Source of the DNA: Nannochloris sp. 'desiccata' | Taxonomy: Eukaryota; Chlorophyta; Trebouxiophyceae; Chlorellales; Chlorellaceae | Reading direction: 5' to 3' | Assembly: GCA_019044685.2 (NCBI GenBank) | Contig: JAGTXX020000005.1 | Location: 248,001-312,000, forward strand | Length of the DNA: 64,000 nucleotides | Shown: in pieces, positions 30,638 to 43,281 of the stretch | How positions within the stretch are numbered: the stretch's first letter is position 1 | Layout: each line of letters starts with the position of its first letter | The notes under the pieces: generated by a model | What the model was told of the DNA's origin: nothing | The model's input: the letters and a program-made list of their open reading frames with translations, nothing else | The model's database searches: none | Translations under genes and position numbers: made by a program

Positions 30638-33600
30638 TTATTTCCCACCGCTATCACCGCCACCCATTTCACCAAGGGGAGCTGCATCCATCTCACTGTC
30701 TTCACTTTCAAAGGGCTTTGAATCCGGTGAATCAGAATCGTTACAATTCTCAACGTGAACGGGCGTCCCATCATCAATGAGCTTCCGATTCATCTCTTCA
30801 GGAGGCACTATTGTGCGGAAGATCGCCATGAGATTTAGAGAAAAAACTCGCATAAACTTCTCTTCCCAGCATCCATCAGAGAATTTAGGGCTGGCATTAT
30901 TAATATCAAAAACCAAACACTTAAAGAGGCCTTTAGCATTAGGGTATTTTCTATTCTTAGATAACCACCGAGCTAATTGAGCCCTACTCTTGCTAAGAAT
31001 TAGCCACGTTACGCCAGGGATTTCAATTTTAGAGCTGAAATTGAACTTTTCGACGAGTAGATGTTCCAGATTCTCCTCAAGAAGCCTTTCTTTTTCTGGA
31101 ATCTCGTCATGCGTAATGAGAAAATTACCCATTGCCCAGTCTGCCATTTTATCAAAATGTAGAGCGTTAATACGATTCAACGTTGGTGCCTCAGACGTTG
31201 GTTTCTCTTTTGAATCGGGGTTAGTAAAGCATTCTTGTACCATTGTATATATGCTTTTTTTAGAGAGCCAATAATACCGGTAGAAATGCTTGAAGAAATC
31301 GTCCAAGTTGCTGCACGGTCATCTTCAACATTAAAAAGATAGCTCAGAGCCTCTGGGAATTTTCGAACGAAAAAGGACCACAATTCGGCTTCATCCATCA
31401 ATGATTGATAGCCAGTGCGCTCATCAAAACATCCAGTTTCTTTAAGGCGGAGAGCTACTTCAATAAATAATTCCATTTCCTCTTTCTTTTCAAAAACCGA
31501 GGGAGCGCTCTCCGGCACTGGGAGGCAACAGCTTTTAGATATCTTCTTAAACACGGCTGAATCTTCTTCCAAAGCCTCACAAGTACCCACTTAGTATCAC
31601 GCCAGACAGAGCCCAAAAACCCTTTTCGTGTGCCAGGGTTCGCCTTCTCCACCCAACTCCACAGTTTGACGGGGTTGAACATTTCGATCAACAGTTCCAC
31701 AGCTTTTTCCTCAGAATTTTGGAGGTCTCTCACACGAGTATTAGGTGCATTGGCAATTTGAGCAAGATAGTAATCCTTTCTATATGTTTGGCGAAGTCGC
31801 AAATAATCGAGAATTTTCCGCTCCGCTTTTGTGAACGCCGAAAAGTCGCAATAGTCAACGATAGTGATCCACAGAAGTACAAGACCAACGCCAACGATCA
31901 TTGTAAACGATGCAAACTCAAAACGCTTACGCCATGCTTCAGAAAACATGTTTTCAGAATAATAGCAAGTGCCGACTCCTAATTGTATCAAAATGCTTGC
32001 ATACATCACCGCTTGCAATATATTTAGGCGATCGTTGTAGTATGGTCTCGTAACGACAAACCAGATAGCAAATATTGAAGTAATCAAAATAGAAAGCAGC
32101 AGCTGCAACGCTGTGTTGATAACGAGGGACACAACAGCAGCAAATAAGAATCTATGAACGAGATGCATGGCGCTCATATAGTAGACTTCAGTTCTAAACT
32201 CTCGGTACAGCCATCCCAGTAGCCTCCGATTGCGAGGCAGCATGAAGCCTCCAGGATCTTCTTCTTGCTTGACTGGTACTGGCTTCTGGCGTCGGCCAAG
32301 GGCGAGCCGCAGAGGACATTCAGGGCTCCAACTCCATAACATTGTAATGACGACGGCTGGAAAGAGAATGCCATAGACAATTAGACCTGCAATTCCCAAG
32401 GCAATCACAGTTCCATCTTGAGCAGTGTGCTGCAGGAAAATAGATTCGATTTGAATATGTTAGTCATATGCTCGATTTTGAGAATTTTGAAGAAATAAAG
32501 TGGAGTGCAAAATATTCTTACCGGATATCGAAATACAACTTTTTCGCCATCTAACACTACTCCGCGTAGAGCAGTTAGAGAATAAAGAGTCAAAGCTAAA
32601 TATGTTATTTCCATAATGTTTGCAACTCTCCGCCAAAAGTCATACCAAATATTTTTATCTTCTTTGACCACTTTCTTCACAGAGTGAACATGCATGCTAC
32701 TTTTTCTTAAAATTAATCTACCGACCTCCAGGCTTTTAAGGAGCACGGTTGTGCCTATCAGACCTCTAGGCGCATTTAAGTAAGAATTCTCTGCGCTGCC
32801 AGGAATTTTCTCGCTGATTTCATGGTCACCACTGTCGGTAGTGAGGTCCTTCGGAGGGTCCACGGTGGCGGCGGCGGCGCTAGAAGCATCGTTAGCAGTG
32901 ACAGGAGCGGGAGGAGACGCTACCTTCGCTCTTTTCTGTAAAGCTTCCGGGGCAAAGGGGTCGCGTTGTTGCCTCATTTTTTCTTTCATTTCTTCTTTAT
33001 CCTTTATTACTGACCGACACTTTTGCGCCAGAGCAACCACGCTCAAGACGGAAATGATAGCCAGAGGAAGGACAAACTGAACTACCATATCCCATTTAAA
33101 GTTCCAATCGGAATTCAGACAGCGCAAGCTGACAACATTTATTTCGAAAGAGAAGAATGAAGCCACGCTGTAGAAGACAGAGAGAGACTCGGGCCAAATG
33201 GCAGGGATATTTCCCTGCAGGGATGTTTAGGGGCTATTAGGCACAAAGAGAAAAACAAAAGAGAAAAAATCTCAGAAAGTACGATGCTGGCCATAAATCA
33301 AACATTTAGCTCACCACAAGCGACATCAACTGCATCCAGTCAATTAATAGCGACAGAGCTTGCACTGTAAAATTATTAAAGGGTTTAAAGGTAAGGAGAA
33401 CTGAAATAACAGTGGCAAAGGCATTTAGCTCAAAAGCACCTACCGTCTTCAGCCATCACTAGGTTAACAACCAGCCAAACTACCAACATGGAGATAAAGA
33501 TGATAAGGTTCTGGTATTTATTTATACACTCGGTGCACTTTCCAAACACGAGGACGTACCTTCGATCTCCAGTTTTGTTGTCGGCTCCACACATACTGCA

Positions 33601-36012
33601 TACTTTATCCCCCAGCCAGTGCCACACTTCTGGGTACCATTATTTATGCAGGCAGATGCAGGATTACAGGAAATTGTCTCGATAAGTGTTTGGTTCCCTT
33701 CTTTCCCCTGGATAGCTTCCGACATCTCGTGAACCCAAAAACCCTCCGCCGCAGTAATGGTTGAATTCCCGCCTGGGCAAATTGCACCTGGTGGGCAGAC
33801 ACTACACTCTATGCCATTTTGTTTTTCAAAGTTGGAATATCCAGGTCTGCAAGTGCAGTTTTTCAAATCCCTAGCTCCTATTTCCAAGGTAATAGTATTT
33901 AACGGACATGGGAGGCAAGCTACCTTCCCTGTTTCCGGTTGAAATTCAGCAATAGCACAAGCATTGCATATCTGTTGCACACTTGAAATTCCTGCAGTTG
34001 AATAAGGAGCTTTCTTTCTTGAAGATCCTGGTTTACAGGATGTGCAAACGTTGTTTGTATCGAGGCCAAAGCCGGCTTCGCACCAGTCAGGGTCGCGGTC
34101 TCTTGCAGGATTGGGGAGCACCATTGCCTTGGTCTCGTACTCGCTTGGGAGAACAATCTGCATAGTTACTTGGCTAAAATAGGTTATTCAAAAGTCAGAA
34201 ATAGAATGTAGTTGCATTACAATCGTGTTTCACTTGCCTCTTGAATGAGCTTGGCGGTCGAGTCGTTGACATTTTCCATGTTCGCTTCAGAGAAATCGTA
34301 CCCGAAATCAATTGAAGCAAGCGTGCTGCCATCTTTTCTATTGTCACTTTTCAAGAGCTGAAGAGTCAAGGCATCTCTGCCTATATTTCGTTGATTCTCA
34401 TCGAAGTCAATATTACCAAAGAAAGTCGAAGTTGAAAGCGAGCGTAACGCACTGTGAATGCGATCAAGGCCTATTTTTGAATCGGGCTGCTGGGCTGCAT
34501 CATCTGCAATACAATTCCACTGGGTTGAAAATAGTGCTTGTGCATCTCCATTCCAAGTGCTAAGATTGCAGATTTGGACTTGGAAAGCTTGGTGGATTGC
34601 TAGCTGAAGTGCATTTCCTGCAGCCGCAGCAGAGGCAATGGTGTACGTTGCTGCTCTCAACGTTTCGGTTTGATTTTGTCCTTTCATAAATGCTTCGTAT
34701 TTATTCGAAAAGTCAGTAGCGTTCTGCCACATAATTTGAGGTTCGGTTGCGCCATTTCTTCCCGGTGGGGCTCCCCAAGCGACTTCCGGGTGCCACTGTC
34801 CAGCACTAAGGATGTGTTCCAAGACAATTCCTGATTTGGCAAGTCCATTAACTGTGCTAGATGATGTTGGTGCTACTGTTAAGAACAAAGTTCGTAAGCG
34901 GACGTCGGTAGTATTTAGGGCCTTCAACAATATTTTCCAGTACTATCATTCGTACAGCCGATGACGGTGTCGGTACGGTTTTTGCCTTGGTCATCGCCTT
35001 TCATTTTAATGACTTCATCAATCAGAAACTCTTCTAGTGCTGTCTCATTACTAGATACATCCGAAGATACTTTTACATCGTAAAATTCTGGAAAATTTTC
35101 GTACCTCTCGTAGCGTTTCTGGTCCTCCAGCTGTGTTCTGGCCGCATCACAGGTTGACTTGCTAAAGAGGTCGGAGGTCGCATCAGGATTAGATTCTGGA
35201 TCTGACCCGTTGAAGGTACTGAACAGAGCAATCTTCTTACTATAACCATTGACCGCAATGTTCCTAATGATCTTATCGACGTATTTTTCGCTGCTCACGT
35301 GGATTCCAAATAAGAAATTCCGCGTCTTGTTGTTTTCTGCGGCTTTTGTAGCGTTAGTATATACAAGTGGAGGCCCGTGGCAGCATAGCATAGTGATTCG
35401 CTGCTTATCTTGAGCCACTTTTTGATCTTCATATGCATCTCCAGTAGCTCCACCTGACAGAAAGTCTGCATCTCCAATAGTAAGGTCAGCGGCATCCCTC
35501 AAGACAGTGCCGTGATCTGCAAAAATGACATTATACGCAATTTGGAGGTCTACAAGTACGTTCGTGGTGTATCCAATGGCTGTTGAATTCAAAATTCCCC
35601 CATTATCATTGACTGATGTTGCCCAGAATTTGTAGCCCCAATACGTTTCTTGAACAGTTGTTTTGTTTAGGTCTTCAAGCACCAAGGCAAATCGTAGTGT
35701 GTTTGGAGCTTTTGGAGGCCAATCTTTCGGTAAATTTTGCGCCTCCCCCGATGAAACAAGCGCAGTTGGACCCCCCTAAGCAAACAACATGATCAATTGT
35801 GAGGTAATTGTTAGATAAATATTCAAATTTGAAGTATACTTTATTAATATTACAATGCGATGCTTGGCAAGCATGCGATTGCAATCGCATCAACATATTC
35901 TTACCGTAGGCACAGTGCTTGGTGCTGAGATAACTGCAGCAGAGCTTTGAAATAATGATCTAGCTGAGCATAAGCTCAGAATATAGAGCACTATCACAAG
36001 TACAGCTTTCAT
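30638..36012 (-). CDS. Receptor-like multi-pass membrane protein with extracellular ligand-binding and Cys-rich domains (frame breaks)
   Basis: Predicted exons: 35905-36012, 34238-35775, 33444-34157, 33315-33364, 32522-33167, 30638-32429. Exon 1 is a signal peptide (VLVIVLYILSLCSA). Exon 2 encodes ~500 residues resembling a periplasmic-binding-protein-like ectodomain with many N-glycosylation sites. Exon 3 is a Cys-rich GCC2/ephrin-receptor-like module (CTSCKPGSS, CACAIAEF-type, CPPGAICPGG) followed by a first membrane helix (LIIFISMLVVWLVVNLVM). Exons 4-6 supply six or seven more membrane helices, as in algal TRP/GPCR-like GCC2 proteins. The open frame is broken by single-base (-1) shifts at an A4 run (34933-34936), a G5 run (33609-33613), a T5 run (31492-31496) and near 31307-31319; the 33315/33167 junction also does not restore frame. 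The intron at 34158-34237 uses a GC donor. Either homopolymer sequencing errors or a decaying gene; a C-terminal acidic cytosolic tail follows the last helix. Confidence 0.7.
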
Positions 36013-36446
36013 TGCATCATCTAGCCACCTGGTGGGAATATTTTCAAGTCAAACAACTCTTCAGGGCTACAACAGCCCCACTACAATATTGCCTCAGGTT
36101 ATATAAACAGCAAAAAATCAAAACTGTAGCTTACAGGCGAGAAACCGAGGACAAACCTCTTGAAATTGTCTCAGCCAAGAATTCATCTAGAGCCCATTTC
36201 TTGGGAGGCTTCCCACTCTAAATTCTTCCCTCAGAAAGTCTCTCCTTAAAAGTAGCGATCAATTCATAGCTAAAACAGTAAAAAGCAAAGGGAGAATAAC
36301 GTCAAGATGCATCATGATAAAGTTAAAAAACTCAGATAAAGATACCGATAAGCCGCTTCTCTCTCCCGCTTTCAAAAAAAAAAAAAAAAAACGCCGAAAA
36401 AGCTCTGCTGGTAAGGAAGATGTTATTTTCCTTCTTCAAAAACAAT
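36013..36446. other. Spacer with A17 homopolymer
   Basis: About 430 bases upstream of the receptor-like gene and downstream of eIF3d, with a long A run at 36375-36391. Nothing else recognised. Confidence 0.5.
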
Positions 36447-38635
36447 TTATTCTTCTGCATCATCTCTCTGATCTTCATCCTCATCAATCTCTCCATCACT
36501 CTCTGCTACTGCTTCAGCACCAGCGGCAGGTAAGGCATAGAGACGGAGCTGAGCTTTGTTGGGATCCCGCACCAACAGATATTTGCCTATAGAGGAAGAA
36601 AAAAAGAACGGATAGAGTAAGTGATAATGACGATTATAATCAGTAAATAAGTAGAGAGAACATGAACCCCTTCCTTTAAGGATTTATAAAAAGAAAAACT
36701 AGATATCGAGGAAAGGTTTGTTGCAGCAGAGGTCACGGGCAACAAAGCGTAAAAAACTTTATTCATTGCCACCACCTACAAACTAGTCGTCTGTAAGGTG
36801 ACCCCCAGCTAACAGAATTTCAATATGCGCAAGTCCTTGCCAGTCTACGTACGGTACATACCGCAAACCGGTGGTTGAAAAGCGCCCATTAATAAAAAAT
36901 AAAAAATAAACTGCCCGACAAAACCCCCCATTATGAAAAGTATGTTATTCTCTGAGGTCTAGATAACTTACCATCTTCTGTCATCTTTTCATAGCACATA
37001 TCCACCAATGCTCTCACAATACCCCATGCATTATCCATATTTAAATTCATTTGAGCAGCGAAATCACGAGGCTTCACTGCCTGCGTACCCAACAACACAT
37101 GGGTGTTGGGATCTCGGAAGCTTGCCCTTGAAATGTATCCTAATTTAATAATGTCAATGCCACCAATAAGAGCAGCAGCAGTCCATCTGGCCATTTTCGC
37201 AGCATTATTCTTCAATTCTGTAGCGAGTACAGCACCACGCTGATTCTCAAGTTTTTGGCGCCAGTCAACGCCAGACCATTTCGGGTCAAACTCGTTCAAA
37301 GCATGCACAGCAGTGGCTTGAATCCCATCAGCTGTTTTAATATGAGCATCAACTTCACAACGGACAACCAATCGTGTATCGCCAAGTGACCATCTGCGGT
37401 ACCGGTAGCCACAAGGAGGGGTCGCAGCAGCTTCCAGCTCAGCAGGCAAAGCATCACCCAGAGCATGCACTCCGCTTTCTATGGACAAGACCTGCTCACG
37501 GAAGGCTTGATTGACACCAGTAGCTTCAGCGCTGAGCTGCTGTACTCCATTGATACTTTCTCTATCTTCCTGAATAGGATCAGGGGCGGTTTCGCCATTC
37601 GAAAGGTACTCCAAGGTAGAACCGGGGCGGCGATCAAAGAATAGTTGGTCTCCCTTCTTTACTATTAAGATGTCCCAAGGATACACAGATCTAGGGGCAG
37701 TCATAAGGACCGTAAGCAATGCATCACTCATGAACACATCACCTTCGCCAGTAGAAGCCAATTTTTGAAGGATTGAATCGTCAAGCACGGTGACAGAGCG
37801 AGCTCGATTACCTGCTCTGCGGAGTTTTGCAGAAAATTTAGGAGTGACTCTATCCGCTGTACGGTCATAGCTGGCGAGAGAACCGTACGTAGCAAGTTCT
37901 TCATGTTCAACGGGTTTGGAAGAGAGTTTAAGGAGAGCGGAAAGTGGGATTTGATCACCCAACACGTGCCATTCTGGTCTGATCTCAATAGACGCCGTGT
38001 ATTGGACGCGATTTTGATCTCTCCAGAAAGGCTGGCGGAAGCCTCCCTGTTGGCCACCACGACCGCCCTGTTGACCACGTCCACCTTGCTGGCCGCGTCC
38101 ACCACGACCTCCATCACCACGGCCACCGTCGCCACGACCACCGCCTTGTTGGCCCCAGCCACGGCCACCTTGCTGCTGTTGAGGGCGACGTTGAGCACCA
38201 CCTTGAGGTTTTTTCACAGGCTTGTTGTCAACAAGCTCGAAAGCTTCGTCTTCCTCGGCTTTTTCGAAGTTAAAGATGGATGTTCCAGGGGCGGGTTCGC
38301 GGTATTGTCCTATAGAAGAAAGAAAAGAGAGTAGAGTGATTAATAAGTTATTGATGGTAGTGAGTATTTGAAATTTATTTAACTCAAGGTAAGATCAAGC
38401 TATTTGCAGCCGTCTTCAGAACATAATGTGATTCGTGTAGCCTGTGTCATTTATTCAAATGCTTACTTTGATAATTACTATTGCGTCCCATTGCAGAGCC
38501 AAACTCTGCGATGCGGCCGAGCCTCTCACCCTTTCCAAAAGGCATGAAAGGAACATCAGCAAATTGTTTTGGTTCAGACGTTGGTCCCCAGCCCTCTGCG
38601 TTGTCCTCTACGTCTGGGAGCTTAAAGCCAACCAT
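36447..38635 (-). CDS. EIF3D: Translation initiation factor eIF3 subunit D
   Basis: Exons 38467-38635, 36972-38309 and 36447-36586, with introns of 157 and 385 bases, encode 548 residues, the same length as the human protein. Exon 1 has the eIF3d start (MVGFKLPDVEDNAEGWGPTS, then PFMPFGKGERLGRIAEFGSA). A Gln/Gly/Arg-rich RGG-type RNA-binding segment follows (residues ~90-150), then the cap-binding core (PEWHVLGDQIPLSALLKLSS, DDSILQKLASTGEGDVFMSD, WDILIVKKGDQLFFDRRPGS, LNEFDPKWSGVDWRQKLENQ, NNAAKMARWTAAALIGG). The tail is acidic, ending after KYLLVRDPNKAQLRLY. It is the eIF3 subunit that contacts the mRNA cap and entry channel in the 43S complex. The RGG segment is more expanded than in animal proteins. 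Confidence 0.96.
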
Positions 38636-38923
38636 GTCGCCTTATTTACTTTGGTCGATGAACTGCAGCCGCCGGGTTCAGTTGAGGATAGCAACGTCCT
38701 ATAAAGTGATATTGGTTGCTATTATTTTGGTATATGCGGCCAGAGGTGAAGTTGGAGCTTTGTAAGAGTCACAGGGCCTTCCCAAAGTCGACGGCTGGCT
38801 TTCTTCGATAAAATTATTTTCTTCGCCAAGTGCTGAACACGCAAGCAGGGCTTTAAAGTGCTTTTGTGAAAGCCCCAACCCCTATAAATCACATATTCAG
38901 AAAATTCAGGGTCAAGACTAAGG

Positions 38924-41606
38924 ATGTCAGCAGCGCCCGACAAGCGGCTTGATGTGCTGCAAGGGCATTTGACCGGAACTACATCCATTCCGGAAAATCA
39001 GCCGTTTCTTGAAACCTTGGACTGCCATGCATCCGAAGGCCGCAGCAATGCAGAGCATAGTTATTGCGTCGTTCTCCCTGAAAATCTCACCCCGCAAGGG
39101 CCCTGGCTTGTCCGCAGGTCGGTCTCATCTTGCACTTGACTGATCGCGAGAAAAAAGATCCCGTTTGCTTGAAGTTTGCATAAATTAGTTTGTCTTTCCC
39201 TCCTAGTTTCGCCATCCCTCCCTACTCGCCTAAACAGATGAAATTTTCGCTACTGTTCTCTCTACAGGAATTCGGTCTCTCCTAATTGTTTGGTAGATAC
39301 TTTCCCTGCCCCTGACAACCACGTTCACACGCTCTACGACAATCTTGAAAATAGCATGGCGAAATATGCAGACGTAAGAAACACCGGAGGTCTCATTACC
39401 CTATATTATATAAAAAAGATACCAGCAGCGTCCTACAATTCCCAATTTATTCATAATCATTGAGTAAATAGCGTATTTTTCTTTACTAAAATACCGTCTA
39501 AACTTTTTTACTTTCTTCTTCCCTGCAGCGTCGTTATTTAGGCCATCGTCAGGTAGATCCTCGATCTAACGCAGCTGGAGACTACGAATGGATTACATAC
39601 CGTGAAGCTGGAGAAGCGCGGACGGCTATTGGGTCTGGATTAGTTCATCTAGGTGTCGCTCCTGGTTCCACCATTGGCATCTACTCGATCAATAGCGTCG
39701 GTAAGTCGTGAAGTGAACACACCATGGTGTACCCTTTCGATTCGTTTTTTAAGCTCCCTTTCTATCCCATATCAAGTTTAATTGTACAAACTCTCAAATA
39801 TCGAAATTTGTTCCTTTCTTTCTACAGAGTGGGTTCTCGTAGATGCTGGTGTCCATGCGTATGGCAGTACTTCTGTCCCTTTGTACGACACGTTAGGACC
39901 AGATACAGTCCAATACATAGCAAATCACGCAGAGCTCTCTGCTATTGCATGCTCTATTGATGTTCTCAGTAAAGTGCTTGAGGTGCTACCCAAGTGCCCA
40001 ACGGTGAAGGTGGTGGCTGTGTTTGGAACCCGTCCCCATCAACGATTGCCCGAGTTACCCGGGTCAAATGCAAAAATATTGACTCTGGATAGGATCAAAG
40101 CGTTGGGGTATAAATATCCACACCCACATCGACCTCCAAGACCTTCTGATGTGGCTTTAATCAATTACACTTCAGGAACAACAGGTGAGTAGAGAGCGGA
40201 AAAAGTAATAAATTCAAATATATATATATATATTCTTTATAATTAAATATCTCTATATACACCCTATCTAAATTATTTCATTAATGCCTGCCTGATTTCT
40301 GTTCCTTCTTTCTCCCTCGACAGGTGTCCCCAAGGGTGCTGTGCTGACCCACGGCGCCTTGATCGCCAACACCGCTGCCAGCTCCATGCTTGTTGCAGAC
40401 CTCTTCCCTCCCAACGAAGCTCCCCGCCACATCTCCTATCTCCCCTTAGCCCACATTTATGAACGCTTCAATTTTACCATGCAAACCTTCTTTGGCGGCG
40501 CGGTAGGGTTCTACAGAGGCAATGTGTTGGAGCTATTGGAGGATGTTGAGGCGCTTGCGCCCACAACTTTTGCTTCCGTACCTCGTCTGTACAACAGAAT
40601 CTACGATAAAGTACTCGCTCAAATCGCAGATGCAAACCCTATAGCACGTAATCTTTTCTGGACGGCATTTAATTCTAAAAAAGCTGCAATTGAAGCTGGT
40701 GATTTGAGTGGCGGCAGACTCGCTCCTCTATGGGACCGTTTGGTCTTTTCTAAAATTCGAGCCAAACTGGGCGGTCACGTGCGTTTACTTTCTTCCGGTG
40801 CCTCCCCTATCTCTTCAGAAGTCTTTACCTTCTTAAGAGTCTGCTTTGGATGCGCTGTATTAGAAGGATATGGCATGACAGAGACAGCGTGTTTAATTTC
40901 TATTACCCCCTTGGATGATGCCTCGTCCGGCCACGTTGGCGCACCCATCCCTTCATGTGAAGTTAAATTAATGGATTTACCTGAAATGAATTACACCAAT
41001 GCAGATATGCCCTACCCACGTGGGGAAATTTGTGTTCGTGGTCCTATTTTGTTTTCTGGGTACTATAAAGATGAGGCGGCTACAAAGGAAGCAATCGATA
41101 CAGAGGGGTGGCTGCACACCGGCGATGTTGGTATGTGGCTGCCAGGAGGTCGTCTGAAAATAATCGATCGAAAGAAAAATATTTTCAAATTAGCTCAGGG
41201 AGAATACATCGCTCCTGAGAAGATCGAAAACGTGTATATCCGGTCTCCGTTTTTGTTACAAGCCTTTGTGTATGGCAATTCTTTAAAGGCCCAATTGGTA
41301 GCCGTGGCGGTACCGGATCCCGACTACTTACTTCCTTGGGCAAAAGAACGAGGTTTACCTCAAGATATGGCTGCGTTGTGTGTTCACCCACAAGTCCAAG
41401 CTGCAGTTTTCAAGAGTATGCTTGAAGAAGGCAGAGCTGCTGGGCTTCATGGCTTCGAACAGGTGGCAGCGGTAAGATTGACCCCGGAACAATTTTCTGT
41501 TGAAAATAATTTAATGACGCCGACGTTTAAAATTAAGAGGCCTCAAGCGCAGACTGCCTTTGGGGATGCAATTTCAGAGATGTATTCTGGATTGCCTGGG
41601 TTGTAA
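38924..41606 (+). CDS. LACS: Long-chain acyl-CoA synthetase, peroxisomal LACS6/7 type
   Basis: Five exons, 38924-39117, 39268-39373, 39529-39700, 39828-40184 and 40324-41606, all with GT-AG junctions in phase, give 703 residues. The N-terminus carries a nonapeptide RLDVLQGHL (residues 8-16) fitting the PTS2 consensus R-L-x5-H-L; the C-terminus ends PGL, so no PTS1. The AMP-forming core has the P-loop INYTSGTTGVPKGAVLTHG across the exon 4/5 junction, YLPLAHIYERFNF, VPRLYNRIYDKVLAQIAD, EGYGMTETACLISITPLDDA, GWLHTGDVGMWLPGGRLKII and DRKKNIFKLAQGEYIAPEKI. It activates fatty acids with ATP and CoA; with PTS2 the inferred role is feeding peroxisomal beta-oxidation. The sequence matches plant LACS6/LACS7 closely. 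Confidence 0.94.
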
Positions 41607-42479
41607 GGAAGACGAAGCCTCTTCTCCATGGAATTTTAAATCTACAATTTTAGATATCGATAGGCGCTTTCTTTTAACCGATTTTTTGCTCTTTTATTTT
41701 GGCGCTTTTTCCTGATAGATTAGCTCTAGTGCCCCCTATTGCATCCTCTGCATTTTTTAAATAAATAGGTTCGGGCATGACGCCGTTATAATGACGATGC
41801 TGACTCGTCTTTTTGGAAAGTTTTGATGGAATCTGAATTTAAATTGTGTTGCATACGTTGGCAGGGCATGTTTTTACAAAAAAAATGCTGAGATTGTTGG
41901 GTAACTTCAAAGTTAATAGAAGCTCCATTTGCAGCTCAGGTAGCTGTTTATGATGGTGAAAGGAATACGCTCTTAGCTGCATTTAATTTAAAGGTCCCAA
42001 CTGCCACACACGTTCAGTTCTTAATGTTTAACTATCTCCTATTGCCCAATATAGGCCATGAAAGCACTATTTGAACTTTTAAAATGACTCGCTTAGATGT
42101 TTTGATCCTCCTGATATTTTTGCTTATCTGCCTTAGGGCGGAGAGGTAAGCTGGTTATCCCAAAGTTTGAGAATTTGTGCATGCGCCAACTTCGAGTCCT
42201 TAAAAGAACGTTTCTGCTCTATCGCCGCCGTTTCTATCGCTTTTTTTATGGTTGATGGCCGGGCTGTGCGTCACCGGCTTTAATGCGGGTTTGGGGGCTC
42301 TTCTCCGCCAGAAAGAGCAAAAATATGAGAAAATTCAGTAACTTCCGGAGACCTGCAGCCCAAAAGTGCTCCCTCGTAAACTACCTACCCAATCATCAGG
42401 CAGAATCCCCCACCCTTATACCTTATTCTTCCTACCTAATTCTCTGTAATTTTTGTTTCACTCTGCTTACTCTTCGCAG
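41607..42479. other. Spacer, nothing recognised
   Basis: About 870 bases after LACS. It is AT-rich; no gene, RNA or repeat recognised. A first exon for the decayed paralogue at 42480 was looked for and not found. Confidence 0.5.
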
Positions 42480-42621
42480 CTAAGACTAGCTCCATCCCCC
42501 CGCCATGCTCTCAACCGCGCAGCCGGTGGTACTTTTAATGGAGGAAATGACGACTTCACTTTTGGAGATGATGATAATTTGGACGATAATGTAGAGAGTG
42601 CATGTGGAAGACGAAGAAGAT
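42480..42621 (+). pseudogene. Decayed exon of an Asp/Gly-rich secreted protein paralogue
   Basis: The sequence after an acceptor-like TTCGCAG reads CTAAGACTAGCTCCATCCCC, matching exon 2 of the gene at 43282 (CCAAGACCAGCTCCACCCCC) over its first ~30 bases, including the acceptor. After one base is lost or gained in the C run near 42495-42501 the frame continues RHALNRAAGGTFNGGNDDFT and then an Asp-rich segment, the same style as the intact gene. The frame ends early at a TGA near 42621 and no signal-peptide exon is found. Likely the remains of a tandem duplication. Confidence 0.55.
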
Positions 42622-43281
42622 GATTATTATGGCGAGTTTCTAGCGCTTGCGTGGATTCTTGGCTTCCTCAGAGATGCTTTTGCCTTTGGTAACTTCTACC
42701 TTTAAAAATCGCCGTCGCCCAAGAGCCCCTTGACCGCAATTTGTACCCAATAATTTATCCAATGTTTCCTATTTACTCTAGTTTAACCATTGAATGCCCT
42801 AAATTGGGCAAACAGTAGGGGAAGAAAGGGTAAAAATCTCTATTTCTGCTAGTGAGCGTCGGCGTTGTATTTCAGCGAGTTGGTATCTTCAGCCCCCTTT
42901 TGATTTGACTAATAGTCTGGACTATTAATTTTGAAAATTAATGTAACAAAAGACCGTTATATATTAGCTTCCTGCGATATTTTAAGTGTAATATGATCGT
43001 TCCGATGATAATTTACCTTTAGCCGAGACCTCAAAAATTAAAATTAAACAAAATTCTGCCAAGTCCGTTGGGTGAGTTAGTAAGCCAGCTTCACCATAAC
43101 GATATGTGTATCAGAACGATACGCTTTCCTGGGTCAAGTCGGACCATACTTTGCATCAGCGCGCACTTCCCAACATTTCTACCACACGCATCTCTCAATC
43201 TCACTAATATTAATTCCTGCTATTGACCATAACTACATCCTGCCCAGTATTTACATTGGAAGCACTCTTTCATCCCTCAAA
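42622..43281. other. Spacer upstream of the secreted acidic protein gene
   Basis: About 660 bases, presumably including the promoter of the gene at 43282. No motif identified. Confidence 0.5.

Noticed and set aside
31177..31320. Very short (18-20 base) introns explaining the frame changes in the receptor-like gene
   Set aside because: All other introns in the window are at least ~76 bases and three of the shifts fall in homopolymers, so single-base indels explain them better.
36314..36592. + strand Lys-rich frame across the A17 run
   Set aside because: Overlaps the last eIF3d exon antisense and is homopolymer-driven.
42283..42483. + strand frame before the decayed paralogue as its first exon
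   Set aside because: No signal peptide and no donor-acceptor arrangement matching the intact gene.
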